Source of the DNA: Simkaniaceae bacterium | Lineage (GTDB): Bacteria; Chlamydiota; Chlamydiia; Chlamydiales; JACRBE01 | Length of the DNA: 64,000 nt | NCBI GenBank assembly: GCA_022763045.1 | Contig: JALEGI010000001.1 | Location: 1-64,000, forward strand | Direction: 5' to 3' | Part shown: one piece after another, positions 44,631-53,603 of the stretch | Numbering within the stretch: position 1 is the first letter of the stretch | Layout of the letters: every line of letters starts with the position of its first letter | Made by a program: the position numbers and the translations under genes | The notes under the pieces: generated by a model | Told to the model about the DNA's origin: nothing | The model's database searches: none | What the model saw: the letters and a program-made list of their open reading frames with translations, nothing else

Positions 44631-45632
44631 CTACCCCACCAACTTCGAAATTTCTTCGGCAATTTGATGTAACGGATGAATTGCCTGTGCTGCGCCCAAC
44701 TTGATTGCCTCAGCAGGCATGCTAAACATTAAGCACCCCTCTTCAGCTTGAGCAATTGTATACGATCCAGCCTCTTGCAACTTCTTAAGACCCCTTGCCC
44801 CATCAGATCCCATCCCAGTGAGGAGCACGGCAAGACACTTATTTTGTAGCGATTGTGCAAGAGATTCAAAGCTGGAATTGATATTAGGAGTTGCCAGTCC
44901 CACTTTTTCAATTTCTGTCAGCTGGATTTTTTTACTTTTGCTGACAGTCAAATTCTTCCCTGCAGGAGAGAGATAACAACGCCCTTTTTCAAGAGTTGCC
45001 CCATCTTGTGCAAGTTCAATTGACATCTTTGAGCTTTTGGCAAGCCACTCAACAAGAATACGATCATAGCCCTCGCCCACGTGTTGTAAAATTAAAATAG
45101 GGAGAGGAAATGGGGTTGAGAGTTGTGTCAAAATAGCATGTAGGGCATTTGGTCCTCCAAGAGAGGCTCCAATTGCCAAAAGCTCATATGAGCCCTCTTT
45201 GCTCCCCTTTGAAGACCCATTTTGTATTTGAGGTTTTCTCTCTATATCCTCAAAAACAGCTGCGACAATTTTCAAAAATTGCTCGCGCAGCTTTTCAGCG
45301 CGCGCATCGTTACCGAGAGGCTTTTCTAAAATCGCCAAAGCGCCCACCTCATACGCCTGGGTCGCCTTGTATTTATCTTCATCTGTATAGAGCGAGCTAA
45401 CAACAATTGTAGGGATATGGCTTGTTGTTGATAGGCGTTTGATCATCTCAAAGCCGTTCATCTTGGGCATCACAATATCCACCACAACAAGCTGGGGATT
45501 GATCTTTGAAATCGCATCCAAAGCCTCTTGTGGGGCACTAAAAGCATGCACCTCATACCCCTTTGATTTCAAAAGAGCGCTCATAAACGTGAGAGCTGTT
45601 TGTGAATCATCGACAAGCAAGATCTTTTTCAT
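44631..45632 (-). CDS. cheB: Chemoreceptor methylesterase/deamidase CheB
   Basis: Removes methyl groups from the chemoreceptor. Residues 1-120 are a receiver with phospho-acceptor D52 (VVVDIVMPKMNG). The esterase domain holds S157 in AIGASLGGPNAL, H184 in ILQHVGEG and D277 in TGMGSDGARGL, matching the Ser-His-Asp triad. The length of 333 residues is normal. It overlaps cheA by 4 bases (ATGA). Confidence 0.96.
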   Translation of the reverse strand: MKKILLVDDSQTALTFMSALLKSKGYEVHAFSAPQEALDAISKINPQLVVVDIVMPKMNGFEMIKRLSTTSHIPTIVVSSLYTDEDKYKATQAYEVGALAILEKPLGNDARAEKLREQFLKIVAAVFEDIERKPQIQNGSSKGSKEGSYELLAIGASLGGPNALHAILTQLSTPFPLPILILQHVGEGYDRILVEWLAKSSKMSIELAQDGATLEKGRCYLSPAGKNLTVSKSKKIQLTEIEKVGLATPNINSSFESLAQSLQNKCLAVLLTGMGSDGARGLKKLQEAGSYTIAQAEEGCLMFSMPAEAIKLGAAQAIHPLHQIAEEISKLVG

Positions 45633-47800
45633 ATGAGGCGCTCCGCTATTGAGAGAATTTCCTTTTGAACAAACTTAGATTTTTCAATATAGGCATCGAC
45701 TCCAAGTTCTAATCCGCGACGCTTATCCTCGCTCGACTCTTTCCCTGTAATAATAACTATTGGAAGGTCCTTGGTTTTCTCATCTCCCTTCACCTTTTCA
45801 ATAAGCTCCATGCCATTTAATCGTGGCATTTCCAAATCGGAAATAAGTAGATCAAAGGAGCCCTGAAGGAGTTTCTCCAGTGCCTCTGCTCCATCTGCCG
45901 CCGTTTCAACATCAAATCCTGCATTTTCAAAAATGCTTTTGAACAAGAGCCGAGTGGTGCTTGTATCTTCAGCAATTAGCACCCTTTTCTTTGCGCTAAT
46001 AGTCTCCCCTTCCCGTGAGACCTTTGGCCCAGAAGCTGTGCGATTTTTTGCAACTTCCAAAAGCCCACGTATATCTAAAATTGGAACAACGCGCTTGCCA
46101 TCTAAAATGGTCCCTGCTGCCACACACACCAAGTCCTTGAGTTGATCTCCTAAACTTTTAACAAAGACCTCCTCTTCACCAAAAATCTGATCCGCTCCAA
46201 TTGCCATGTCAATCATCCCTGAACTGACAAGAATGACATGCCGGGGATCTTCATCACACTCTACAGGAAGCTCAAGAAGCTCACTCAAGTGGCGGTAGGC
46301 ATAATTTTTTTCTTTGAAAAAGATAACCCGTTGATTTTCGATCGTAGAAAACTCATAGCTTCCCTTTCGCAAAATCAAGCCAATATTTTGGCTAGGAATG
46401 ATGAACTGCTGCTCGCCACTGTCGATATGCACACCTCGAAAAGTCGCGATAGTGAGAGGGAGCGAAAGAATCATTGTGGTGCCCCTGCCCTCCTCAGTAT
46501 CGACATCAAAGCGACACCCGAGCTTTTCCATATTTTCAGAGAGCACTCCAAGACCTACGCCTCTGCCAGAAATTTCTGTGATCATTTCAGCAGATGAAAT
46601 TCCCGATTGAAAGGCCAGCTCAATGACTTTTTCCGTATCAAAGCTTTCCAGTTGCTCCTCTGTCACGACACCATTTTTCAGCGCATTCTCTTTGATTTTT
46701 TCTAAAGGAAACCCCGCTCCATCATCTTTAATGAGCATGCGAATCTCATTTCCCCCAACCTGCTCAATTGCAATCTCAATCTTTCCCTCTCTTGACTTTC
46801 CACGCTTTTCTCGCTCATCGGGTAATTCAATCCCGTGGTCAATGCTATTTCTTACAAGGTGCAATAGTGGATCTTTCAAGCCCTCTAATATACGACGATC
46901 GATTTCTACCGAATCTCCACTGATAGAAAACTCAATCTCTTTTCCCAGCTGATTGGAGATATCTCGAACCATACGCGGGAAGGAGAGCAGCAGAGTTGAG
47001 AAGGGTTGTAGCAAAAGCTTTTTCGATTCCTCTAAAAGATGTCCAATCAAACTCTCAATTGTGTGGCGATCCTCAGAAACTCCCTTTTGGATTTCACCCA
47101 AGGCGTTACGGACCTCTTCAAATACTTGTTCTTTTCCAATCGACTGAAGGAGGGCAAGAAGCGACTTATTGAGGGCATTGTATCGCAACTTGATGGGCAA
47201 GAGCTCCTCCATTTGAACGATGATCGAATCGAGCTTATCGGCTGCAACTTTTAAGAGTTTTTGCTCTTCAATCGGTTCCACTTGGGCAGGTGGCGGCTTT
47301 TGCTCTTCTACCGCTGCCTCTTCAGGCGGCTTTTGCTCTTCTACCGCTGCCTCTTCAGGCGGCTTGTCTTCCAAAGGCTTCTCTTCTACCTTTTTCTCCC
47401 CAATAATTGCATTCAGCCTGTCTGTGTAGGTGTTGTATTTCTCAGGAGAGTTGACGTTATCGCCAGGAGTTTGAACGAGCTCACTGACATAATCGAGCAC
47501 TTCAAAACAGAGCTGAAAAAAATCTTTAGAGGCCTCGAGGGTGCGCTCCTTAAGGGCCGATAGGGCATTTTCAAAGAGCTGGCAAATATTTTGGATGACA
47601 TCAAGGCCTACTGCACGCGCGGAACCCTTCAAACTGTGCGCTTCGCGATAAATCGTCTCAAGTTTTTCATCAGTTGCTGCCGCTTCAAAGTCCTTTTCAA
47701 GCTCTACCAAGAGATTAGTAATATTTTGAATATGCTCGCTGGATTCTTGCTTAAATGTCTCTAAAAGCTCTTTTTGAAACTCTGGGTCATCTACATCCAT
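45629..47800 (-). CDS. cheA: Hybrid chemosensory kinase CheA with C-terminal receiver
   Basis: 723 residues. Domains: Hpt (H55 in YREAHSLKGSARAVG), a Glu/Pro-rich linker (about 130-190) with a perfect tandem repeat, a dimerisation/HATPase region (HLVRNSIDHGIELPDE, DDGAGFPLEK, SGRGVGLGVLSENM), a CheW-like regulatory domain, and a C-terminal receiver (residues about 606-723, acceptor in LLISDLEMPRLNG). There is no recognisable CheY-binding P2 domain. CheA-REC fusions are typical of Frz- and Wsp-like systems. No separate CheY is present in the cluster. Confidence 0.96.
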   Translation of the reverse strand: MDVDDPEFQKELLETFKQESSEHIQNITNLLVELEKDFEAAATDEKLETIYREAHSLKGSARAVGLDVIQNICQLFENALSALKERTLEASKDFFQLCFEVLDYVSELVQTPGDNVNSPEKYNTYTDRLNAIIGEKKVEEKPLEDKPPEEAAVEEQKPPEEAAVEEQKPPPAQVEPIEEQKLLKVAADKLDSIIVQMEELLPIKLRYNALNKSLLALLQSIGKEQVFEEVRNALGEIQKGVSEDRHTIESLIGHLLEESKKLLLQPFSTLLLSFPRMVRDISNQLGKEIEFSISGDSVEIDRRILEGLKDPLLHLVRNSIDHGIELPDEREKRGKSREGKIEIAIEQVGGNEIRMLIKDDGAGFPLEKIKENALKNGVVTEEQLESFDTEKVIELAFQSGISSAEMITEISGRGVGLGVLSENMEKLGCRFDVDTEEGRGTTMILSLPLTIATFRGVHIDSGEQQFIIPSQNIGLILRKGSYEFSTIENQRVIFFKEKNYAYRHLSELLELPVECDEDPRHVILVSSGMIDMAIGADQIFGEEEVFVKSLGDQLKDLVCVAAGTILDGKRVVPILDIRGLLEVAKNRTASGPKVSREGETISAKKRVLIAEDTSTTRLLFKSIFENAGFDVETAADGAEALEKLLQGSFDLLISDLEMPRLNGMELIEKVKGDEKTKDLPIVIITGKESSEDKRRGLELGVDAYIEKSKFVQKEILSIAERLI
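47298..47363 (-). repeat. 33-bp perfect tandem duplication in the cheA linker
   Basis: Two identical 33-base units (47298-47330 and 47331-47363) encode two copies of an 11-residue Pro/Glu/Ala unit (PPEEAAVEEQK). A third partial unit follows downstream in the protein (PPPAQVEPIEEQK). In-frame slippage could vary the linker length. Confidence 0.9.
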
Positions 47801-47802
47801 AG

Positions 47803-49830
47803 CTACTCTTTTGGCTTTTCTGCATCTGGCTCTTCGGGTAGCTTATACGATTGGATAATGCCAGAGAGAGTCTCGGAAACCTGGTGTAGATTCGTGATGT
47901 TCTCTTCGATCCCCTTTACCTGATCCCCTTGAAGCTCAGAGGCTTTTTTGATATTGCCAATAGCCTCGTATACTTGATTCACTGCATTGAGCTGCTGATC
48001 ACTGGTTGAAGAGATTTCATTTGAAGCAGTAATGACCAAATCGACCTTTGTTGAGAGCTCATTGATCGACCCCGTTGTCGAAGAGGATTGCTTGACCCCA
48101 TCTTCAACTGCTTTCGAGCCCTGTTCGGCAGCAAGAACTGTCGCATTCATTGCATTTTGAATGTCAGTTAAGATGCCATGGACCTTACCAGTCGCCTCTT
48201 TCGATTGCTCTGCGAGATTTTGCACCTCCTGGGCAACAACTGCAAATCCCTTACCATGTTCTCCAGCTTTAGCCGCCTCAATTGAGGCGTTGACCGAGAG
48301 TACATGCGATTGCTCAGCGATGTCGTGGACGCTGTCAATGATCAGTCCAATTGCCTGGCAATGCTCGTTGAGCTTGGTTGTAGAGTCAGAGACAATGCCT
48401 ATCTTCTCTTGTATTTGATTGAGATTAGAAACCGTTGTATCGATCGCCTGCTTACTCGCCTCTAAAAATTCGAGCACTAGCGTCGCCATCTCCTTCACTT
48501 CACCTGAGCGCTCGGTTGCCACACTAGAGGTGTGTCTCAGCTCTTCAATGGTCGTATTCGTCTCCACAACAGCACTCTCAGTCTCTTGCTGTCCATTTGC
48601 AAGCTCTGAGAGCTTATTTACAACATTTGAGGAAATCCCCGAAATAGCTGCAATCTCACTTTTTAGCGTGAACAAAACATTCTGATAGCTCTGGGAAATT
48701 TCAAAAAATGACCCCTCAAGCTCTCCAAGTTCATCTGAGCGTTCATCGAAAATCTGGATAGTTGACAAATCTCTAGATTTGAAATTATTTGAGTTTTCAT
48801 TCAAGCGACGAACCACATAGGTAATATCATTGAGAATTTTCCATCCAAACCAGAGAATCACAATAATAATCAAAAGAGAAAGAACAGAGACAAACACAAG
48901 TAAAAAGATATCTTTTTGAATGAAAGCTCTAGACTCTTTTTCTAGATAGGCTCGTATTTTAGAAGTAACTTGCGTTAATAACTCATATTTTTTACTACTA
49001 ATTTGTATCCAATATTGAACATCTGTTTTATTATTGTTCGTTTGGTTGTGTATAATTAATTCAACAAATGAACTCACTTCATTTGCAATTGCTCCAGTAA
49101 GATATTCATTGTAAATCTCTTTTTGCATGTCCGAAGAAAAAATCTGAAAACTCGCATAACTATCTCTTTCTAGAGTATAGTACTCAATCAATGTGTCAAG
49201 TTCAGCAATGGTCAGTTTTTTTTCATAACTTAGTAATACGAGATTTGACACTTGATTAAAGTAGTGTTGTGATTTCATAATGTAGATATAGGCAAAGTGT
49301 CGGTTGAAAAAATAAATATGTGGGTCATAAAATGTGTTTAAACTATCAATAGTTGCAAAAACTTCGTTTGCTACAAGTTTGAAATAATTAATGACCTCAA
49401 TAGCCGAAACTGATCTGGAATCAATTTTAGCACGCATCTGATTCAAGTTCGCCAAAAAGCCTAAAATTCTCTGCTTGTACACACCAATTGTAGAAAAATC
49501 TTCGCTGTCGAGTTTTGTAATCTGTTCTTTTAGATTATTGATTGCCTTATCTGATTCAAACCTTGATTGAACAAGCAACTCAAGCGAGCCAGGATCCTTC
49601 TTAGTAAGGTAAATCATTGAGTATGACTCTTCTATCTCAAGCTTTCGTGTCAAAACATCAAAAGGAGCAATTGCCTCGCGCAAAGAACGATTCCAAAACA
49701 TCGTCTGTACATTTTGTGAGAGCCGTGCGATCACTATCCCTGAGAAAACCAAGTAGATAATACTTGCGGGGAGAACAAGTAGTATGAGTTTAGTTTTTAA
49801 ACTCAAGCGCGACATTAATTTCATAAACAA
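47803..49830 (-). CDS. Methyl-accepting chemotaxis protein
   Basis: 675 residues. Transmembrane helix 1 lies at about 13-35 and helix 2 at about 303-327. The roughly 265-residue periplasmic part is helical and resembles NIT-type or four-helix sensor domains ([20 protein letters not shown] near 66-85). This is a weak match. A HAMP-like linker is followed by the signalling domain with the hairpin tip [20 protein letters not shown] and [15 protein letters not shown]. There is no CheR-binding pentapeptide at the C-terminus. The sensor part is visibly more AT-rich than the rest. It is the only receptor in the window. Confidence 0.94.
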   Translation of the reverse strand: MFMKLMSRLSLKTKLILLVLPASIIYLVFSGIVIARLSQNVQTMFWNRSLREAIAPFDVLTRKLEIEESYSMIYLTKKDPGSLELLVQSRFESDKAINNLKEQITKLDSEDFSTIGVYKQRILGFLANLNQMRAKIDSRSVSAIEVINYFKLVANEVFATIDSLNTFYDPHIYFFNRHFAYIYIMKSQHYFNQVSNLVLLSYEKKLTIAELDTLIEYYTLERDSYASFQIFSSDMQKEIYNEYLTGAIANEVSSFVELIIHNQTNNNKTDVQYWIQISSKKYELLTQVTSKIRAYLEKESRAFIQKDIFLLVFVSVLSLLIIIVILWFGWKILNDITYVVRRLNENSNNFKSRDLSTIQIFDERSDELGELEGSFFEISQSYQNVLFTLKSEIAAISGISSNVVNKLSELANGQQETESAVVETNTTIEELRHTSSVATERSGEVKEMATLVLEFLEASKQAIDTTVSNLNQIQEKIGIVSDSTTKLNEHCQAIGLIIDSVHDIAEQSHVLSVNASIEAAKAGEHGKGFAVVAQEVQNLAEQSKEATGKVHGILTDIQNAMNATVLAAEQGSKAVEDGVKQSSSTTGSINELSTKVDLVITASNEISSTSDQQLNAVNQVYEAIGNIKKASELQGDQVKGIEENITNLHQVSETLSGIIQSYKLPEEPDAEKPKE

Positions 49831-49854
49831 AAACCAACTTTATTTATACATTAA

Positions 49855-50352
49855 CTAACATAATGTATTATTCTTTAAAAGAATTATTGGATTAAGGAGG
49901 ATTAATTTGTTTAGGGTGACACCAAGTAAGAGCTCTTTGACCTCTTCTGAAAAAGTTTGGGGAGGCTCTTGAAGATCAGTTTTTGGCAAGATCGTGTTGC
50001 CAACAACAGAATCGACAAGAACAGCAAGCTCGACGCCATCTTTTTCTAAGACAACTACATAGCCCTGTATTTTCTCTTCAGAATTTTCTAAATTTAGGCG
50101 TTTTTTGAGATTGTAGACCGAGATGATTTTCTGCCGAATGCTGATAACCCCAAGGAAAAAGGGCGATGTTTGCGGCAGGGTTGTGCAGACATCAAAGGGA
50201 AGAACCTCTTTAACGTACTCAACCTCAATTGCATACCTCTCATCTCCCAATTGAAATTCCAAAAGAGTAAAAAGAGAATCGAGATCGACCTCATCCTCAA
50301 TTTTTTTTGCTAAGATTTCTGCACGCTGATGTAGAACTTCTTCTTTTTCCAT
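49855..50352 (-). CDS. cheW: CheW-like coupling protein, second copy
   Basis: 165 residues with the CheW fold: LEFQLGDERYAIEVEYVKEV (about 27-46), FFLGVISIRQKIISVYNLKKRL, VVVLEKDGVELAVLVDSVVGN, and LLLGVTLNKLILLNPIILL. It starts 32 bases after cheR and ends 24 bases before mcp. It links receptor and CheA, possibly in a different position from the first CheW. Confidence 0.93.
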   Translation of the reverse strand: MEKEEVLHQRAEILAKKIEDEVDLDSLFTLLEFQLGDERYAIEVEYVKEVLPFDVCTTLPQTSPFFLGVISIRQKIISVYNLKKRLNLENSEEKIQGYVVVLEKDGVELAVLVDSVVGNTILPKTDLQEPPQTFSEEVKELLLGVTLNKLILLNPIILLKNNTLC

Positions 50353-50384
50353 TAGCTAGCTCCTAAATCCTCGATCATTTTTTT

Positions 50385-51734
50385 TTAGTGACCTGCCTTT
50401 ATGCAATCACTTTTTGGGACGAAATCCTCAGGCTCATACTTTTTGAGCTCTTCTAGTACCGCCTTTTGGTGAATTTGCGCCTTTTGTGGATTTTTCTGGG
50501 TGTAAAAAATGAAGGCAAGAGAAAAGTGGGCCATAATAAAATCGGGCGAGAGAAAAATTGCCCGTTTAAACTCGACAATAGCCTCATCCACTTCATCAAG
50601 CTCTTGGTGAATAGAGGCCAAAAGAAAGTGAAGTAGTGGAGAGAGATCATCGACTTGTAAGTAGTTTTTGCAAACGCTTTTAGCCTCTTTCAACTTGCCT
50701 AAGTTGGCAAGTGAACGAATCAGTAGGATTTGCTCCTCTTGAGTGAGCTCCCTTTCTTCCTCTTGCAGCCCAAGGCACAACTCATACTCTCCCCTATCAA
50801 AAAGAGCAAAATAGTCGCGAGTCTGAGTGACGGGAATGGCAACCATGGGACTCTGTTGCAAAGGCGGAGGCCTCTCTGCTTTTTTTTGAGCGCCTTCCTT
50901 GGTAAATATCTGACAACCACTCCCGTGGGCATTCAGGTGAGGATGATTGATGTATGAGGCCTCAGATGCTGTGACAATCAAATATCCTTCCGGCAGTAAG
51001 CACCTCGAAAATTTATCAATGACACTCTTGATTGATTCTTGGGAAAAGTAGATTAACGTATTGTTACACAAGATGATATCAAGGGCATTTGTCCCATTTT
51101 CAAGAAGTGGATAGCTCTCGTCAATCAAGTTGAGATAGAAAAATGAAACCCGATCAGTGATTTCACGATCTATTTGATACTCTTTCTCTCCAATCTGTGT
51201 AAAATACTTGCTTTTGTATCTCTCATTAATATTTCGAAATGCCCACTCACGAAAAATCCCCTTTCGGGCCTTTTTAAGGTTTTCTTCATCAATATCTGTA
51301 GCAAGGATATCGAGGTTCCAATCGTGAATTTCTGGAAATTTTTCCTGAATTAAGATCACCAATGAGAGGGGCTCACAGCCAATCGAGCAGCCAGACGACC
51401 AAATTCTAAGCGTCTTTTCTGACCTGCGTTTCTCAATAAGCTCAGGTAGAAGGTGCTCTTGTAGCTCCTCAAAACCACACCCATGGCGGAAAAAGTAGGT
51501 CTCATTGATACTAAACCAGTTAGCCAGCTCTGGTAGAAACTTATTATTATTTCCCAAGCTACCAACCACCTTCTGCATATAATCGATCGCTGCGCTTTCA
51601 TCTTTATCTGGAATATTACGCTTGAGAACTAAAAAAATTTCTTCATATTTGTCAGATTCAAAGTGGATACCTAAGTGCTTATCAAGATAGCTGGCAAAAG
51701 CCGCAAGGATCCTCTCTCTCGATCCATCACTCAT
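50385..51734 (-). CDS. cheR: Chemoreceptor methyltransferase CheR with TPR repeats
   Basis: Methylates glutamates of the receptor with SAM. The ATG at 51734 (MSDGSRERILAAF) overlaps cheW by 8 bases. The CheR core has INETYFFRHGCGFEEL, the SAM-binding IWSSGCSIGCEPLSLVIL (usual GxGEE replaced by IGCEP), LATDIDEENLKKARKG and ILCNNTLIYFSQES. The C-terminal part (about 315-450) is made of TPR helices, as in WspC-type CheR. At 449 residues the length fits such fusions. Confidence 0.94.
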   Translation of the reverse strand: MSDGSRERILAAFASYLDKHLGIHFESDKYEEIFLVLKRNIPDKDESAAIDYMQKVVGSLGNNNKFLPELANWFSINETYFFRHGCGFEELQEHLLPELIEKRRSEKTLRIWSSGCSIGCEPLSLVILIQEKFPEIHDWNLDILATDIDEENLKKARKGIFREWAFRNINERYKSKYFTQIGEKEYQIDREITDRVSFFYLNLIDESYPLLENGTNALDIILCNNTLIYFSQESIKSVIDKFSRCLLPEGYLIVTASEASYINHPHLNAHGSGCQIFTKEGAQKKAERPPPLQQSPMVAIPVTQTRDYFALFDRGEYELCLGLQEEERELTQEEQILLIRSLANLGKLKEAKSVCKNYLQVDDLSPLLHFLLASIHQELDEVDEAIVEFKRAIFLSPDFIMAHFSLAFIFYTQKNPQKAQIHQKAVLEELKKYEPEDFVPKSDCIKAGH

Positions 51735-52170
51735 GGTGCATCTCACTCTCTTGAGGAAAAGTAAGCTTATTGAGCAGCTTTTCAACCGTATAGACAGGAA
51801 CTACCCTCTCCTGAATTTTAACAAAGCAAGCAATTGTCTCTGGAAAAGCTACGGAGGGATTCTCTTCAACGACCTCTTCCTCCGTATACTCTGTCTGATG
51901 AATCGAATCGACGAGCAAAGCGCAAGGCTTATCGCCGTGTTTGCAGATAATCATCATATCAGAGAGCTCAATCTCTCGCTTTTCATGGCCTAGAAGATCT
52001 CTTAGATTAATGACAGGAGTAATCGCTCCTTGCAGATCAATCACACCTTGCAGGGGCGGCAGAGCATTAGGAAGGGGGCGGATTGTAACAACACGAACAA
52101 TACGCTCCACCTCTTCAATAGGAAGGGCGTGAACCTGGGAATCGAGCTGGAAACATAAATACAATCCCAT
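51727..52170 (-). CDS. cheW: CheW-like coupling protein, first copy
   Basis: CheW fold: LYLCFQLDSQVHALPIEEVERIV, LQGVIDLQGAITPVINLRDLLG, KHGDKPCALLVDSIHQTE, and VAFPETIACFVKIQERVVPV. I prefer the ATG at 52170, where the CheW domain begins. A TTG at 52206, right after the frr stop, would add 12 residues. Neither has a good ribosome-binding site. The ATG lies in the 3' arm of a perfect inverted repeat, which may control translation. It is the first gene of the chemosensory part of the operon. Confidence 0.9.
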   Translation of the reverse strand: MGLYLCFQLDSQVHALPIEEVERIVRVVTIRPLPNALPPLQGVIDLQGAITPVINLRDLLGHEKREIELSDMMIICKHGDKPCALLVDSIHQTEYTEEEVVEENPSVAFPETIACFVKIQERVVPVYTVEKLLNKLTFPQESEMHHE

Positions 52171-52190
52171 ATTCAGATGAATATGGGATT
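52163..52190 (-). promoter_or_regulatory. Perfect inverted repeat over the cheW start
   Basis: Arms AATCCCATATTCA (52163-52175) and TGAATATGGGATT (52178-52190) separated by GA. In the minus-strand mRNA the start codon ATG (52170-52168) sits in the 3' arm. No T-run follows, so this is not a standard terminator. It could be an mRNA hairpin that hides the start, a processing site, or a DNA operator. Confidence 0.75.
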
Positions 52191-52206
52191 CAAAGATATC
52201 AGTCAA

Positions 52207-52758
52207 TTAGACTGCTAAGATATCGGCCTCTTTTTCAGTGAAGAGCTGATCGAGCTGTTTACAGTAGTTATCTGTAAGCTCTTGGACCTGCTTTTCAGCC
52301 CCCTTGAGGGCATCTTCAGTGAGTTCACCGTCGGACTTTAGCTTGCGAGCAAGCTCGTTTGCCTTGCGGCGCGCATCGCGGATAGAAACTTTTGCCTCTT
52401 CAAGCTTCTTCTTACCGAGCTTGACAATGTCCTTGCGAACCTCTTCGTTAAGAGGAGGAACAGGAACACGCACAAGGTTTCCCTCGACAATAGGCATCAA
52501 TCCAAGGTTTGCCTTCTCGATGCTCTTGCCAATGGCCCCAACAGTTTGCGGGTCAAATGGTGTGACAACGAGTTGGCGCGCTTCGGCGACAGTGACAGTT
52601 GCTAGGCTCTTGATATTCATCTCAGAGCCGTAGACATCGACCATGACATCATCGAGCATGCCAGGATTAGCGCGTGATGTGCGCAGGTTCTTAAGCTCTT
52701 TTTTGAAGTGCTCAAGGGCCATATCCATGTGCGTCTTAGCTTCTTGTTTGACGGTCAT
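52207..52758 (-). CDS. frr: Ribosome recycling factor
   Basis: Splits post-termination ribosomes with EF-G. The protein is colinear with the RRF family: LKNLRTSRANPGMLDDVMVD, VTPFDPQTVGAIGKSIEKA, VPVPPLNEEVRKDIVKLG and RDARRKANELARKL. I choose the ATG at 52758, which has GGAGAG five bases upstream and overlaps the tsf stop (ATGA). The product is 183 residues. In most bacteria pyrH lies between tsf and frr. Here it is absent. Confidence 0.97.
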   Translation of the reverse strand: MTVKQEAKTHMDMALEHFKKELKNLRTSRANPGMLDDVMVDVYGSEMNIKSLATVTVAEARQLVVTPFDPQTVGAIGKSIEKANLGLMPIVEGNLVRVPVPPLNEEVRKDIVKLGKKKLEEAKVSIRDARRKANELARKLKSDGELTEDALKGAEKQVQELTDNYCKQLDQLFTEKEADILAV

Positions 52759-53603
52759 ATTGACTCTCCAATTTGCCATCTTAGGTAGCGGCTGATTGTC
52801 AATGTCTTGCCGCTCTCTTTGCCCTTAGCTGCAACATATTTTTCAACAGTTGTCGAAGGGTCTTTTACAAATTTTTGCTTCTTGAGGCAAGTTTGGTCGT
52901 AAAATGCGCGCATTTTACCTTCCAAGATCTTGTCGATCACGTTGTCTGGCTTGCCTTTCATCTGCTCGCGAGCAATCTCTTTTTCGCGGGCAATTACATC
53001 TTGAGGAACCTCCGAAGGATCTAGGAACTCAGGATCTTCAGCAGCGGCGTGCATCGCAACATCGCGAGCAACTGCAGCTTGATCTGAGGCGCCATCGAGC
53101 TCAACGAGAGAGACGATTTTACCCTTCATGTGTGAGTAGATACCGATTGAGCGGTTCTCATGCTTTGGCACAAGAAGAAGTCTGCGAATACGGATATTCT
53201 CACCAAGGCTTTGGATGTGATCGGCGCGGTAGGCTTCGACAGTCATGCCGTTTGCCATTGTGAGCCCCATGAAAGCATCAACATCTTTTGGCTTTTGAGT
53301 AGCTGCCTCTTTTGCAACTTCTGCAACAAAGGCTTGGAATTTTTCGTTTTGAACAACAAAGTCTGTTTCGGCGTTCACTTCGACGAGAGCGACAACTTCG
53401 TCATTCTCGCTGAAACCGACCATACCTTCGTTTGTTTCACGCGATTCTTTTTTAACAGCAGATGCCATACCGCTTTTGCGGAGGTGGTCGATTGCCGCTT
53501 CGATATCGCCGCCAGCCTCTTCGAGGGCTTTTTTACATTTGCCCATGCCAACGCCAGTACGGTCGCGGAGTTTTTTTACTAGTTCACCTGTAATCGCTAC
53601 CAT
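52755..53603 (-). CDS. tsf: Elongation factor Ts
   Basis: Nucleotide exchange factor for EF-Tu. The N-terminal UBA-like region VKKLRDRTGVGMGKCKKALEEA (split by families as RxxTGxGxxxCKKAL) and the EVNAETDFVVQN motif (about 74-85) are diagnostic. SLVELDGASDQAAVARDVAMHAA follows. The length of 282 residues matches chlamydial EF-Ts. It is joined to rpsB by TAATG and to frr by ATGA. Confidence 0.98.
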   Translation of the reverse strand: MVAITGELVKKLRDRTGVGMGKCKKALEEAGGDIEAAIDHLRKSGMASAVKKESRETNEGMVGFSENDEVVALVEVNAETDFVVQNEKFQAFVAEVAKEAATQKPKDVDAFMGLTMANGMTVEAYRADHIQSLGENIRIRRLLLVPKHENRSIGIYSHMKGKIVSLVELDGASDQAAVARDVAMHAAAEDPEFLDPSEVPQDVIAREKEIAREQMKGKPDNVIDKILEGKMRAFYDQTCLKKQKFVKDPSTTVEKYVAAKGKESGKTLTISRYLRWQIGESI

